A DNA stretch of 64,000 nt from GCA-2747515 sp964534895 (GCA_964534895.1 CAZHQB010000001.1:1-64000); one strand, 5' to 3'; shown: positions 1 to 8,617, counted from the first letter of the stretch. Numbers and translations: made by a program. The notes: a model not told the origin generated them from the sequence alone.

Positions 1-1
1 G

Positions 2-274
2 TTATATTCACACTCATCAGGTGGAAATAATGTATCTGATGCTAATTTAAAACGCAAAATTTTTATAAAATATGAAACTACGGAAAGTGGATTAACTCCT
101 CAACAAGCAAAGACTCAAGATAAAATTGATAAATTGGTAGCAAAGGTGACAAGTGTTGTGGTGTGGCGAGGTGGCACAATTCCAAATACAGCAGAAAATA
201 TAGAACAGAGTTGTAAAATTAGTAAGCATTGTGCATTTGCTCAAACACGGTTAACTTCGTGGATAAATTATTAG
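2..274 (+). CDS. C-terminal fragment of a probable minor pilin-like protein
   Basis: An open frame runs from the left edge to a TAG at 272-274, giving about 90 residues with no start in the window. The fragment is polar, with two Cys in a short spaced pair near the end, and finishes in a Trp-containing tail. I recognise no domain. It ends 16 bases before a prepilin gene on the same strand and is followed by a PilX-like gene, so it is most simply another member of the minor-pilin cluster whose N-terminus lies outside the window. The function is inferred only from this context. Confidence 0.6.
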   Translation, partial: LYSHSSGGNNVSDANLKRKIFIKYETTESGLTPQQAKTQDKIDKLVAKVTSVVVWRGGTIPNTAENIEQSCKISKHCAFAQTRLTSWINY

Positions 275-290
275 AGATATTTGAAAAAAT

Positions 291-1010
291 ATGTGGAAAA
301 TGAACTCAACAAAAACTAAAAAAGGGTTTACGCTTGTGGAAATGATGGTGTCAATTTTTATTTTCATGATTATTATGACAGCGATTGTGGGTGTGTTTGC
401 GAGGCAGATCAATGCGCAAAAAAAAGCACGTGTAATGCAAGGTGATTTGGAAAATGCTCAATTTGCACTTAATTATATTTCAAAAACTTTGCGTACGGCT
501 ACTATCGTCGGAGATACAGAAAAAGGAAATTTGCGTGAATTCATACAAGGTGGCCCAGATAATAAAAATGATTTTCATTTGTATAAAATATCGTCAAATG
601 TAGGTTTTATTGTCTATGATTTTTCACAAGAGGCTTGTATTAAATTTACATTTAAAGAGGCAAGTGATGAGCAAGGTGGTTATAATGCTCCAGCACTTTG
701 GATGGAATCGGATACTTCTGTAGGTGTAAATGATACTGATGATTGTATTAATGGCCAAGGAGTGTGGAGTCCTAGTAGTGATACATATAAAAAGCAAAGA
801 TTAACAAGTGGTAGTGTAACGGGTGTATTTATGGTTGCTCCGACTAGATATATGGATCACAAAAATTCTCGTACGACTGATACAATGGGTAGAGCGACAA
901 TAGGCATGAAAGTAGAACCAAAAAATAATTCAGATACAGATCATGTAGATCCTGTTTATATTCAGAGTTCTGTGGCTTTGTATGATTATCCATCAGATTT
1001 GAGTTTTTAA
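291..1010 (+). CDS. Type IV prepilin-like protein (minor pilin/pseudopilin)
   Basis: The N-terminus has a short basic leader followed by the prepilin peptidase/methylation motif GFTLVEMMV (cleavage expected after Gly12, with Glu17 as the +5 glutamate) and then a hydrophobic helix to about residue 37. That arrangement is diagnostic of class III signal peptides. The remaining 200 residues form a polar globular domain with two well-separated Cys that I cannot assign to a family. A second ATG at 300 is equally possible as the start, and there is no clear Shine-Dalgarno sequence. It lies between two other pilin-like genes and probably acts as a minor pilin or pilus-tip subunit, processed by a prepilin peptidase that is not encoded in this window. 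Confidence 0.85.
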   Translation: MWKMNSTKTKKGFTLVEMMVSIFIFMIIMTAIVGVFARQINAQKKARVMQGDLENAQFALNYISKTLRTATIVGDTEKGNLREFIQGGPDNKNDFHLYKISSNVGFIVYDFSQEACIKFTFKEASDEQGGYNAPALWMESDTSVGVNDTDDCINGQGVWSPSSDTYKKQRLTSGSVTGVFMVAPTRYMDHKNSRTTDTMGRATIGMKVEPKNNSDTDHVDPVYIQSSVALYDYPSDLSF

Positions 1011-1024
1011 CAAAAAGATAAATT

Positions 1025-1126
1025 TTTTCTGTAGAGATTGGTTTATGTCTAGTTTTACATGTTTGGAAATGTAATGGACACAAAAACATATCGTACCTAG
1101 GTACAATCTCGCTTTTGCACAATGAA
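1025..1126 (+). repeat. Diverged interspersed repeat, copy A
   Basis: This intergenic stretch aligns along about 100 bases with 2777-2880, on the other side of the next gene. The two share an identical 20-base core at 1059-1078 and 2814-2833, and similar sequence on both sides. It is followed by a small perfect hairpin at 1137-1153. It may be a decayed REP-like or MITE-like element; no transposase is nearby. Confidence 0.6.
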
Positions 1127-1136
1127 CTTTGCAGGA

Positions 1137-1153
1137 ACGGGTTTGTAACCCGT
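1137..1153. repeat. Perfect 7-bp hairpin next to repeat copy A
   Basis: ACGGGTT and AACCCGT flank a 3-base loop TGT. It is one of the few GC-containing hairpins in this AT-rich region. Its shape resembles REP elements mobilised by RAYT transposases, but no RAYT gene is visible, so that link is inference. It lies directly upstream of the PilX-like gene at 1237. Confidence 0.5.
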
Positions 1154-1236
1154 TTTGGATGTTTAGAGATATAGTTTTATTTTTGCAAAATAAGGTGAAA
1201 TTTAATTCTTACAAAATAATTAATAATTATATTTAT

Positions 1237-2769
1237 ATGAAAAAACAAAAAGGATCTGTGTTAGTATTTGCGCTTATTATATTATCTTTTATACTTTTGG
1301 CAACATTTTCGCTTTCGTCGATTTCTATGATTGAGCGTAGGAGTGCTGATATCACTGTTAATTCTTCGTCGGCATTTCAACAAGCAGATAAAGGGATGGA
1401 AGAGTTTTTGCAAGGTATTTATAAAGATCTTGACCCAAATAATACGTTAAATGATTTTGCAGATGCATTGAATAATATGTATGGAGGAGGACACGATTAC
1501 GATTGTCAGTCATCGTCAGGACCTAATCCTCCACCAGTTAGAATGGGTAATCAAAATACAGAGTTTATCATTACTGCATATACAGATGAAGGTGATACGG
1601 GTGATGACACAGTAGGTGAATCTAATGATAATAAGGTTACGGGAGGTTGGGGACACACTCATGCAATTACAGATTGTGATACTCAACTTGCAGATGTGGC
1701 TAGATTTCGTTCAACTGGAAATCATAATAATGCAGCGCGTGCGGTATTTTTGCGGTTAAAAGATAGTTTGAGACGAGGACTGGTATCGCATTGGTCATTT
1801 GAAGACAGAGCACAAAATGCACGCTTAACAGATGAGGATGATTTAAAAACATCATTTATGGCTGGTGATTCGTCGAGAAATAATTATAATTTAACACTTT
1901 GTAAGTTAAACACTGCTGGTGGCGATAGTTCAGTTAAAATAAAAGATGGTGGTGTTAACGAAAATGGTGACCCAATAGATGTATATGTGCAGTCATTTGA
2001 TGCGTGTGAAAAGGCTACTTCTAAGATGAATCATAAAAAACAAGGTAATCCTTCCTGTGATGAATGTAATACTAATGGTTCATGGGTAGAGGGAATTGTA
2101 AAAGAAGAAGTTGGAGTTTCAAACGTTGGAAGTGGGGAGGGTGATGCGGCATTTGGCACTGATGCAAAAGAAGCATTGCATTTTAGTGGAAATACTTATC
2201 TTACTGCGCTTGTGAAGGATGGGGAATGTCACGGTTCGCCATACGATTGCTCAATCACAGCAAATTATGTAGACAATAGTAGTGCAGATAAATTAAATTT
2301 GACAAATGGGATTTCAATTTCTGCATGGATAAAATCTACTGGCACTGGCACAATTTTATCTAAATGGAATAATGATAAAGGATATAAATTATATGTCAAA
2401 AGCGCTAATGAAGTTTGTTTTGAGTTGAATGATAAAAAAATATGTAAAGATAATCTGTCTTTGGATAGTTGGACAAATATTATAGTTACTTGGCGCAAAG
2501 AGAATGGCGATAATGATATGAAAATGTATATTAACACAGAGAAACAGGGCTTTGCACCAAATGTGAGTTTAACTAATGGTATAAATGTGCTGTCAGATGT
2601 GCCATTGTCAATTGGAGCACAGTTAGGTGATAATTATACTGCAAGTAATTATTTTACAGGTGATATTGATGATGTGAGAATATGGGACAGGGCATTGACT
2701 GAAGCTGAAGTACAAAGATTATGTATAGATGCAGTAGGAAAGAAAGATAATGGAAGTTGTGATATATAA
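1237..2769 (+). CDS. PilX-like pilus protein with C-terminal LamG/concanavalin-like domain
   Basis: The start is placed at the ATG at 1237 because it puts a short basic leader directly before a single hydrophobic helix (about residues 8-28), typical of PilX-type minor pilins that lack the strict GFTLVE motif. The upstream in-frame extension has no such character. The middle (residues 30-180) is polar and rich in Asp, Asn and Gly. From about residue 181 to the end the sequence has hallmarks of a laminin-G/concanavalin-like jelly-roll: SHWSFED, then ISAWIK, a SWTNIIVTWR strand, and a closing DIDDVRIWDRALTEAEV segment. Such domains bind glycans or surface ligands, so a pilus-tip adhesin is a reasonable inference. 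Two copies of a diverged repeat flank the gene. Confidence 0.8.
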   Translation: MKKQKGSVLVFALIILSFILLATFSLSSISMIERRSADITVNSSSAFQQADKGMEEFLQGIYKDLDPNNTLNDFADALNNMYGGGHDYDCQSSSGPNPPPVRMGNQNTEFIITAYTDEGDTGDDTVGESNDNKVTGGWGHTHAITDCDTQLADVARFRSTGNHNNAARAVFLRLKDSLRRGLVSHWSFEDRAQNARLTDEDDLKTSFMAGDSSRNNYNLTLCKLNTAGGDSSVKIKDGGVNENGDPIDVYVQSFDACEKATSKMNHKKQGNPSCDECNTNGSWVEGIVKEEVGVSNVGSGEGDAAFGTDAKEALHFSGNTYLTALVKDGECHGSPYDCSITANYVDNSSADKLNLTNGISISAWIKSTGTGTILSKWNNDKGYKLYVKSANEVCFELNDKKICKDNLSLDSWTNIIVTWRKENGDNDMKMYINTEKQGFAPNVSLTNGINVLSDVPLSIGAQLGDNYTASNYFTGDIDDVRIWDRALTEAEVQRLCIDAVGKKDNGSCDI

Positions 2770-2776
2770 TTTTATA

Positions 2777-2880
2777 GAAATTTTTGCAGAAGTTGGTTTG
2801 TAACTAGTTCCTTATGTTTGGAAATGTAATGGATACAGAAATATATCGGACCGAAGCACAACCTCGCTCCAGCACAATTA
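2777..2880 (+). repeat. Diverged interspersed repeat, copy B
   Basis: This is the partner of copy A at 1025-1126, in the same orientation, with the identical 20-base core at 2814-2833. The end of this copy runs into a degenerate 25-base tandem array, and copy A also contains one unit of that array (1101-1126). The pair brackets the LamG pilin gene. Confidence 0.6.
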
Positions 2881-3024
2881 AGGCACAACTTTACTCCTAC
2901 ATAATTAAGACTTAACCTCGCTTCTGCATAATTTTGCACCTGCGTGTTGAGTGCAACCTTATTTTTGTTTAATAATGCACAACTCTACTTTTGTAATTAT
3001 GGTACAGTACTACTTCTATAAAAT
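2856..3024 (+). repeat. Degenerate tandem repeat, unit about 25 bp, about six units
   Basis: Successive units start near 2856, 2881, 2908, 2951, 2977 and 3001. Each follows the pattern GCACAACctcgctcctGCAtAATTA with substitutions, and a 17-base spacer interrupts units three and four. The array fills the gap between the LamG pilin and ligA. A TATAAA box at 3017-3022 at its end may promote ligA. Confidence 0.55.
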
Positions 3025-3036
3025 TTAAAATAAATT

Positions 3037-5118
3037 ATGGTTATAAAATTATCAAAAGAACATGCAAAAGAGCGTGTCGAAAAATTAACTAAAGAAATTG
3101 ATAGATTGCGATTGCTTTATCATGTTAAAGATGATCCAACAGTTGATGATGTAGTATATTCATCTTTAATGGACGAATTGAGGGGTTTGGAGGAGGTTTA
3201 TCCAGAATTAAAAAGGTCTACTAGCCCAACTCAAAGAATAGGAGGAGTGCCACTTGAGCAGTTTCAAAAAACACAACATTTAGTAAGGCAATGGTCTTTT
3301 GACGACCTTTTTAATTTTGAAGAATTAGAAAAATGGGAAGAAAAAATAATACGATTAATGATAAAAAAGGGATTTAAAAAAAAACCAGAATATTGTTGTG
3401 AAATAAAAATTGATGGACTTAAAATTATTCTTACATATAAAAAAGGCATTTTAGTAACGGCAGCGACTAGAGGTGACGGTGTTATAGGTGAGGATGTAAC
3501 AAATAATATAAAAACTATTCATTCTGTGCCGCTAGAATTACCATATCCAATAGATTTGGTGGCAGTTGGAGAGGTATGGTTGCCTGAGAGTGAGCTTAAA
3601 AGAATAAATAAACAAAGAGAAGTAAATGAAGAACCGAAATTTGCTAATGCTAGAAATGCGGCGGCGGGTTCAATTCGTCAACTTGATCCAAAGGTTGCCG
3701 GTAGTCGCAAATTAGATATGTTTGTATATGACATTGATTTATTGAAAAATAATGAGAAATATTTTTCTACTCCAATGACACAAATAGGCGAACTTGATTT
3801 GTTGGATGAGCTTGGTTTCAAAACAAATCGAAATCGTAAATTTTGTAAATCTATTAAAGAAATAGAAAAACTTTATCAATCATGGGTTGATAAAAGAAAT
3901 AATCAAGAATATGCGGTAGATGGTATAGTTATAAAAATAAATGATGTTGAAGTGCAAAAGGCATTGGGATATACTGGTAAAAGTCCTAGATTTGCCATAG
4001 CATATAAATTTCCAGCTGAAAGAACAACAACTGTGATAGAAAATATTACTGTGCAAGTAGGTAGAACAGGTGTACTTACTCCTGTGGCGCATCTGCGTCC
4101 TGTATCTGTTGCGGGGACCACTGTAAGTAGGGCAACATTGCATAATGCGGATGAGATTAATAGATTGGGTGTAAAAATCGGGGATACGGTTGTTATCCAA
4201 AAAGCTGGAGATATTATACCTGAGATTGTGGAAGTGCTTGTAAATATGCGCACAGGTGCTGAGCGTAATTTTAATATGATTGGAGCTTGTGAAAAAGTTT
4301 GTGGCGGTCCAGTTGTCAAAGATGTGATTGGTGTTAAAGGTGAAGAAGAAAGTTCGGCATATTATTGTAAGAATAAAAATTCATTTGCAATTAGAAAAGA
4401 ACAACTTAGTCATTTTGTATCAAAAAAAGGTTTCAATATTGATGGGTTGGGAGGGAAAATTATCGAACAGCTTATGGATGAAGGTATCATTTCGGATATG
4501 GCAGATATTTTTGAGCTTAAGATTGGAGATGTTGATCATCTTGAGCGTTTTGCAGATAAATCTGCGCAGAATTTGATTGAAGCTATAAATAACGCAAAAA
4601 AAATTAAGTTAAAGAAATTTTTATTTGCGTTGGGAATTCGTTATGTCGGAGAAGAAACAGCTGTCTTGATTAGTAAAAATTTTGCAATATCTAGTATAGA
4701 TAATCTAGTTGATATTTTTTCGCAGATTAAGAAGGAACAGTGGGAAAAAATTGATGGGATTGGTTTTAGAGCATCTGAAAGTTTAGTTGAATGGTTTGGT
4801 GATGAAAAAAATAAAAAGATATTAAAGCGTATGTATGATTTAGGGGTGCAAATTATTATTGAGAAAAGGAAAAAAATAAATAAAGATATACAAGGAAAAA
4901 CATTTGTGTTAACAGGAACATTACCTACATTATCACGTGATAATGCAAAAGAAATTATTCGTAATGCTGGTGGAAAAATTGTGTCTACAGTAAGTAAGAA
5001 AACTGATTATGTGGTAGCAGGTGAAAAAGCTGGTTCAAAATTGGAAAAAGCCAAAAAACTGGGTATAAAAATTATTGATAAAGATAAATTAATGAAAGTA
5101 TGTAAAACTTTGAGTTAA
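3037..5118 (+). CDS. ligA: NAD-dependent DNA ligase LigA
   Basis: This enzyme joins nicked DNA during replication and repair, using NAD+ as adenylate donor. The 693 residues match the family length. The order is an Ia domain (YHVKDDP, residues 29-50), an adenylation domain with the catalytic KIDG motif (Lys124), an OB fold (VGRTGVLTPVA), a zinc-finger region, helix-hairpin-helix repeats (about 460-600), and a C-terminal BRCT domain (about 615-690). The zinc finger is unusual: Cys418, Cys422 and Cys444 are present but the expected fourth Cys is replaced by an Asn/Lys/Ser segment. No Shine-Dalgarno sequence precedes the ATG. A TATAAA box at 3017-3022 would give a leader of only about 8 nt. Confidence 0.97.
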   Translation: MVIKLSKEHAKERVEKLTKEIDRLRLLYHVKDDPTVDDVVYSSLMDELRGLEEVYPELKRSTSPTQRIGGVPLEQFQKTQHLVRQWSFDDLFNFEELEKWEEKIIRLMIKKGFKKKPEYCCEIKIDGLKIILTYKKGILVTAATRGDGVIGEDVTNNIKTIHSVPLELPYPIDLVAVGEVWLPESELKRINKQREVNEEPKFANARNAAAGSIRQLDPKVAGSRKLDMFVYDIDLLKNNEKYFSTPMTQIGELDLLDELGFKTNRNRKFCKSIKEIEKLYQSWVDKRNNQEYAVDGIVIKINDVEVQKALGYTGKSPRFAIAYKFPAERTTTVIENITVQVGRTGVLTPVAHLRPVSVAGTTVSRATLHNADEINRLGVKIGDTVVIQKAGDIIPEIVEVLVNMRTGAERNFNMIGACEKVCGGPVVKDVIGVKGEEESSAYYCKNKNSFAIRKEQLSHFVSKKGFNIDGLGGKIIEQLMDEGIISDMADIFELKIGDVDHLERFADKSAQNLIEAINNAKKIKLKKFLFALGIRYVGEETAVLISKNFAISSIDNLVDIFSQIKKEQWEKIDGIGFRASESLVEWFGDEKNKKILKRMYDLGVQIIIEKRKKINKDIQGKTFVLTGTLPTLSRDNAKEIIRNAGGKIVSTVSKKTDYVVAGEKAGSKLEKAKKLGIKIIDKDKLMKVCKTLS

Positions 5119-5133
5119 TAAAATTTTTAGATA

Positions 5134-5163
5134 TTGTACAAAATTTAAGTAATGACATATAAT
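5134..5163 (+). promoter_or_regulatory. Sigma-70-type promoter for the RDD gene
   Basis: TTGTAC at 5134-5139 and TATAAT at 5158-5163 are separated by 18 bases. Transcription would begin near 5170, about 24 nt before the next start codon. Confidence 0.5.
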
Positions 5164-5193
5164 TAGAAGTGAGATTATTAGTAAATATATTTT

Positions 5194-6009
5194 ATGACAG
5201 AAGAAAAAAATATCCAAAATACACAAACACCACCAAAAGCAACACAACCACAGGAAGTTTTACAACAGGGATCTAGTAGTGCACAACGATTTCATTATAG
5301 TGGATTTTGGGTGCGTGGAGCTGCACGTATAATTGATGGTTTAATTATAGGTCCTATAGTTGCTATTATTGTATTACCGGTTGGTTTTGTAGTAGGTATG
5401 GTGTCTTCCATGAATGATTCTGTATTTATAAATATTGTTGGTCAAGTTATTTTTGCAATCATTGGACTTATGGTTGGATGGGGCTACTATATATTTATGA
5501 CATATAAGTTTCAAGCAACTCTCGGTAAAATGGCAGTTGGAGCAAAAGTAATTAATGAAAATGGACAAAAATTATCATTAGGTAGTGTAATTTTGCGTGA
5601 GACAGTAGGTAAATTTGTTTCTGGACTTATACTTAGTATTGGATATTTGATGGCAGCATTTACTTCAAAAAAACAAGCATTACATGATATGATAGCACAT
5701 TCAGCTGTAATTTATAAGGATGCTCAAAAAGGCGCAAATAGAACTGTTGTTTCTATTGTCTATGTTCTGTATGGTTTGTTGCTCATGATGCTTTTTGCTA
5801 TAATATTTTTTGTCATTTTTATTGTAGGACTTGCTGGTTTTCAAGCTACTCATTCTGGCAATACTTCAAATTCTGTTTTTAATAGCATAAAAAATGAGGT
5901 AGAACATGACGATAATTTTTTGAAAGATTTAGATGATGATATAAATAATATATCAAATGATAAACAAAATTACGATATGATGAATTATGATGATGAAGTA
6001 AATTATTAA
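5194..6009 (+). CDS. RDD family integral membrane protein
   Basis: The 271 residues begin with a Pro/Gln-rich cytoplasmic segment. Then comes an RDD core (about 30-180) with the signature GFWVRGAARIIDGLIIG, a central YKFQATLGKMAVGAKVI segment, and a closing KKQALHDMIAHSAVI. There are three or four hydrophobic helices, plus one more at about 185-210. The tail from residue 225 is strongly acidic (Asp/Asn-rich). RDD proteins are poorly understood; some have been linked to ion or osmolyte transport, but no substrate can be read here. It precedes gatC in a separate short transcription unit. Confidence 0.85.
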   Translation: MTEEKNIQNTQTPPKATQPQEVLQQGSSSAQRFHYSGFWVRGAARIIDGLIIGPIVAIIVLPVGFVVGMVSSMNDSVFINIVGQVIFAIIGLMVGWGYYIFMTYKFQATLGKMAVGAKVINENGQKLSLGSVILRETVGKFVSGLILSIGYLMAAFTSKKQALHDMIAHSAVIYKDAQKGANRTVVSIVYVLYGLLLMMLFAIIFFVIFIVGLAGFQATHSGNTSNSVFNSIKNEVEHDDNFLKDLDDDINNISNDKQNYDMMNYDDEVNY

Positions 6010-6053
6010 AGAAATACAAACTTTATAAAACTAATAGGATAATAAGACAATAT

Positions 6054-6344
6054 ATGAATTTAACAAAAGAAGAAGTACATGATGTTGCTCTTTTGGCGAG
6101 AATTGGTGTAAGTGATGATGAGGTAGATTCTTATCAAAAAGATTTATCAAGTGTATTGGGATATTTTGAAAAATTACAAGAAGTAGATACAGAAAATATA
6201 GAAGAAATTGGTCACATAACAGGTGTAACAAATGTATATCGTGTAGATAGTGTAGTAGAAATGGAACAAGATGGAAAAGAGTTAATAATGAAAAATGTAC
6301 CGAACAAACGAGATGACTATATAGAAGTAAAAAGTGTATTATAA
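6054..6344 (+). CDS. gatC: Aspartyl/glutamyl-tRNA amidotransferase subunit C
   Basis: The 96 residues fit the GatC family: an N-terminal helix (LTKEEVHDVALLARIGVS), a helix with DLSSVLGYFEKLQEVDTENIE, and a basic C-terminal segment ending in DDYIEVKSVL. GatC bridges and stabilises GatA and GatB in the GatCAB complex, which converts Glu-tRNA(Gln), and often Asp-tRNA(Asn), to the amidated forms. gatA follows 75 bases downstream; gatB is not in the window. A GATAAT box at 6038-6043 would start the transcript about 4 nt before the ATG, and there is no Shine-Dalgarno sequence. Confidence 0.93.
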   Translation: MNLTKEEVHDVALLARIGVSDDEVDSYQKDLSSVLGYFEKLQEVDTENIEEIGHITGVTNVYRVDSVVEMEQDGKELIMKNVPNKRDDYIEVKSVL

Positions 6345-6419
6345 GTTAAATCAAAGTATGAAGAGATAAAAAGTAAATATAAAATTATTTACTTGTTTGT
6401 ATGTTTATAAATTTTTAGT

Positions 6420-7847
6420 ATGATTAGAGATTTACATAAAAAATTATTAGATGGGGAAATAACTTCCAAAGAGCTTACTCAGAAATATTTGGATACAATT
6501 GAACAAACTGATTCGGAGTTGAATGCTTTTTTGACTATAACAAAAGATTTGGCTTTGAAACAGGCTGATGAAGTAGATGAAAAAATAAAAAAAGGTGAAA
6601 AGGTTGATCTTTTGGCAGGATTGCCTTGTGCTCTTAAAGATAATATTTGTGTAACAAATGTAAAAACAACAGCTTCTTCTAAAATACTTGAAAATTATAT
6701 TGCACCATATGATGCAACTGTTTCAAAGCGTATAAAAGATAGCGGTGCAGTTATACTTGGTAAAACAAATTTGGATGAATTTGCGTGTGGAGGTAGTACG
6801 GAGACCTCAGCCTTTGGTCCAAGTAAAAACCCTATTGATACAAGTCGTGTACCTGGTGGTTCTAGTGGTGGAAGTGTTGTGGCTGTTGCTTCTGGTGAAA
6901 GTGTGTGGGCATTGGGCACTGATACAGGAGGATCTGTGAGACAGCCATCAAGTTTTTGTGGCACTGTTGGACTTAAACCTACTTATGGGAGAGTGTCACG
7001 TTATGGAATAATTGCAATGGGTTCAAGTCTTGATCAGGTAGGTCCTATTACAAAAACTGTAGAAGATGCTGCAATAGTATTGTCTAGAATTGCTGGGCGC
7101 GATGAGTTGGATGCTACTAGTGCAAAAAGTAGTGACAAACCATATGAAGATTATTGTGTTGGGGATATAAAAGGTGCAAAAATTGGAATACCTAGTGAAT
7201 ATTTGGGAGAGGGATTGGATGATTCTGTAAAAGAGGTGTTTATGAAAGCTGTTGAGAAATATAAAAAGTTAGGGGCTAGTGTAGTAGATGTAAAATTGCC
7301 ACATACTGAATATGCTCTAGCTACGTATTACATTGTTATGCCAGCAGAGCTTAGCTCAAATCTTGCTAGGTTAGATGGCATGCGTTATGGAGCAGTAGAG
7401 GGTGTAGAACCAAAAACGATACTAGATCAGTATTTAGAATCTCGTGGCAAAGGATTTGGAGCTGAAGTAAAAAGACGTATTATGCTTGGTACGTATATAT
7501 TATCAGCGGGATACTATGATGCTTATTATAAAAAGGCTCAAAAAGTACGTGCACTTATTAAAAAAGATTTTGAAAATGTATTTGAAGAAGTTGATTATAT
7601 TTTTACTCCGACATCACCAGAAGTAGCATTTAAATTTGGAGAAAAAACAGATGATCCTTTGAAAATGTATTTGTCTGATATTTATACGGTAACAGCAAAT
7701 TTAGCTGGTGTGCCAGCGATATCTATCCCTATTGGAACTGTAGATGTAGATGGAAAGGCATTGCCAGTTGGTGGGCAACTCATGGGTAAGTGGTTTGATG
7801 AAGAGGGAATACTTAATGCTGGCTATACATTTGAAATAAATTCATAA
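6420..7847 (+). CDS. gatA: Glutamyl-tRNA(Gln) amidotransferase subunit A
   Basis: This is the amidase subunit of GatCAB, releasing ammonia from glutamine for transamidation. The 475 residues cover the amidase-signature fold. The Ser-cisSer-Lys triad is visible: Lys73 in PCALKDNI, Ser148 in GGSSGGS, and Ser172 in TDTGGSVRQ. The 24-residue spacing between the serines matches characterised amidases. The region FACGGSTETSAFGP and the following GLKPTYGRVSRYG also match GatA rather than generic amidases. It is cotranscribed with gatC. The short hairpin-free gap between them suggests coupled expression. Confidence 0.96.
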   Translation: MIRDLHKKLLDGEITSKELTQKYLDTIEQTDSELNAFLTITKDLALKQADEVDEKIKKGEKVDLLAGLPCALKDNICVTNVKTTASSKILENYIAPYDATVSKRIKDSGAVILGKTNLDEFACGGSTETSAFGPSKNPIDTSRVPGGSSGGSVVAVASGESVWALGTDTGGSVRQPSSFCGTVGLKPTYGRVSRYGIIAMGSSLDQVGPITKTVEDAAIVLSRIAGRDELDATSAKSSDKPYEDYCVGDIKGAKIGIPSEYLGEGLDDSVKEVFMKAVEKYKKLGASVVDVKLPHTEYALATYYIVMPAELSSNLARLDGMRYGAVEGVEPKTILDQYLESRGKGFGAEVKRRIMLGTYILSAGYYDAYYKKAQKVRALIKKDFENVFEEVDYIFTPTSPEVAFKFGEKTDDPLKMYLSDIYTVTANLAGVPAISIPIGTVDVDGKALPVGGQLMGKWFDEEGILNAGYTFEINS

Positions 7848-7864
7848 AGACGTTGCTTAGTATC

Positions 7865-8392
7865 ATGGAAGAAATTTTTATTACAATATTTACGACAATT
7901 CAGGAATGGTACACTTTATTCTTACAAAGTACAACATTTTTTGTGATTAAAATTTTTCTTGTAATTTATTCTACTGTTTTAATTGTTGATGTTATGATGC
8001 TTGTATATTTAAGTGATGTTCGTAATCAATTACGTAAATTACAAAAAGGTGTTTCAAATATAAAAGCAACTAAAAAATCAGATATGAGAGAGTGGGCATC
8101 TATTATGAGTAGATTAAAATCACAAGATGAAAAACAATATAGAGCTGCGTTATTGCAAGCTGATCAATTTGTTTATAAATCATTAGAATTGCAAGGGTAT
8201 AATGGAACAAATTTTGCAGAACGTTTAGCGCAGATTCCAGCAGGTGCCTACACATCTTTGGATGTTGTTCGTGATGTGCATTCACTTGTAAAGCAGATTG
8301 TAGCAAAAGATGATTTGCGTATAACAAAGGAGCAAGCAAAAAATGCTTTGGGTGTATATGAAATATTTTTACAAGCTTTGGATGTCTTGTGA
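7865..8392 (+). CDS. Membrane-anchored protein of unknown function
   Basis: The start at ATG 7865 is preferred over an in-frame TTG at 7853. The roughly 175-residue product has a hydrophobic N-terminal third with one long membrane helix or two close ones (about residues 5-48), a short basic turn (RNQLRKLQKG), and then a soluble, mainly helical domain of about 115 residues. I recognise no catalytic motif. It follows gatA by 17 bases, so it is probably in the same transcript, and is followed by the promoter of a tRNA operon. The function is unknown. Confidence 0.75.
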   Translation: MEEIFITIFTTIQEWYTLFLQSTTFFVIKIFLVIYSTVLIVDVMMLVYLSDVRNQLRKLQKGVSNIKATKKSDMREWASIMSRLKSQDEKQYRAALLQADQFVYKSLELQGYNGTNFAERLAQIPAGAYTSLDVVRDVHSLVKQIVAKDDLRITKEQAKNALGVYEIFLQALDVL

Positions 8393-8413
8393 TTTAGATT
8401 TATATTAGAATAG

Positions 8414-8442
8414 TTGACAGTATATTTTTTGCATGGTACAAT
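8414..8442 (+). promoter_or_regulatory. Consensus promoter of the tRNA operon
   Basis: TTGACA at 8414-8419 and TACAAT at 8437-8442 have a 17-base spacer. The predicted start near 8449 lies about 33 nt before the first tRNA. This is one of the best sigma-70 promoters in the window. Confidence 0.8.
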
Positions 8443-8481
8443 TTTTTTTGTATATGGAGATATATTTTTGTATTAAATTAT

Positions 8482-8555
8482 AGCGGGGTAGAGCAGTTTG
8501 GCAGCTCGTCTGGCTCATAACCAGGAGGTCGTAGGTTCAAATCCTACCCCCGCAA
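8482..8555 (+). tRNA. Initiator tRNA-fMet (CAT)
   Basis: A complete cloverleaf of 74 nt with anticodon CAT. Initiator traits are visible: positions 1 and 72 are an unpaired A/A, and the D stem has A11-T24. The T stem is GTAGG/CCTAC. The anticodon stem departs from the usual three consecutive G-C pairs: pair 29-41 is T-A, followed by G30-C40 and G31-C39. CCA is not encoded. It is the first gene of a three-tRNA operon. Confidence 0.9.
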
Positions 8556-8617
8556 CAACCAAGTTATAAAGTTTATAAAGTTAAATACTTTTAGCTTTAT
8601 AACTTATAACTGAGTAA

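Noticed and set aside
2856..3024. The tandem array as a CRISPR
   Set aside because: Units are contiguous and degenerate with no unique spacers of constant length, and no cas genes are present.
3903..4319. A 138-codon minus-strand ORF inside ligA
   Set aside because: Shadow of ligA coding bias; no motif, promoter or Shine-Dalgarno sequence.
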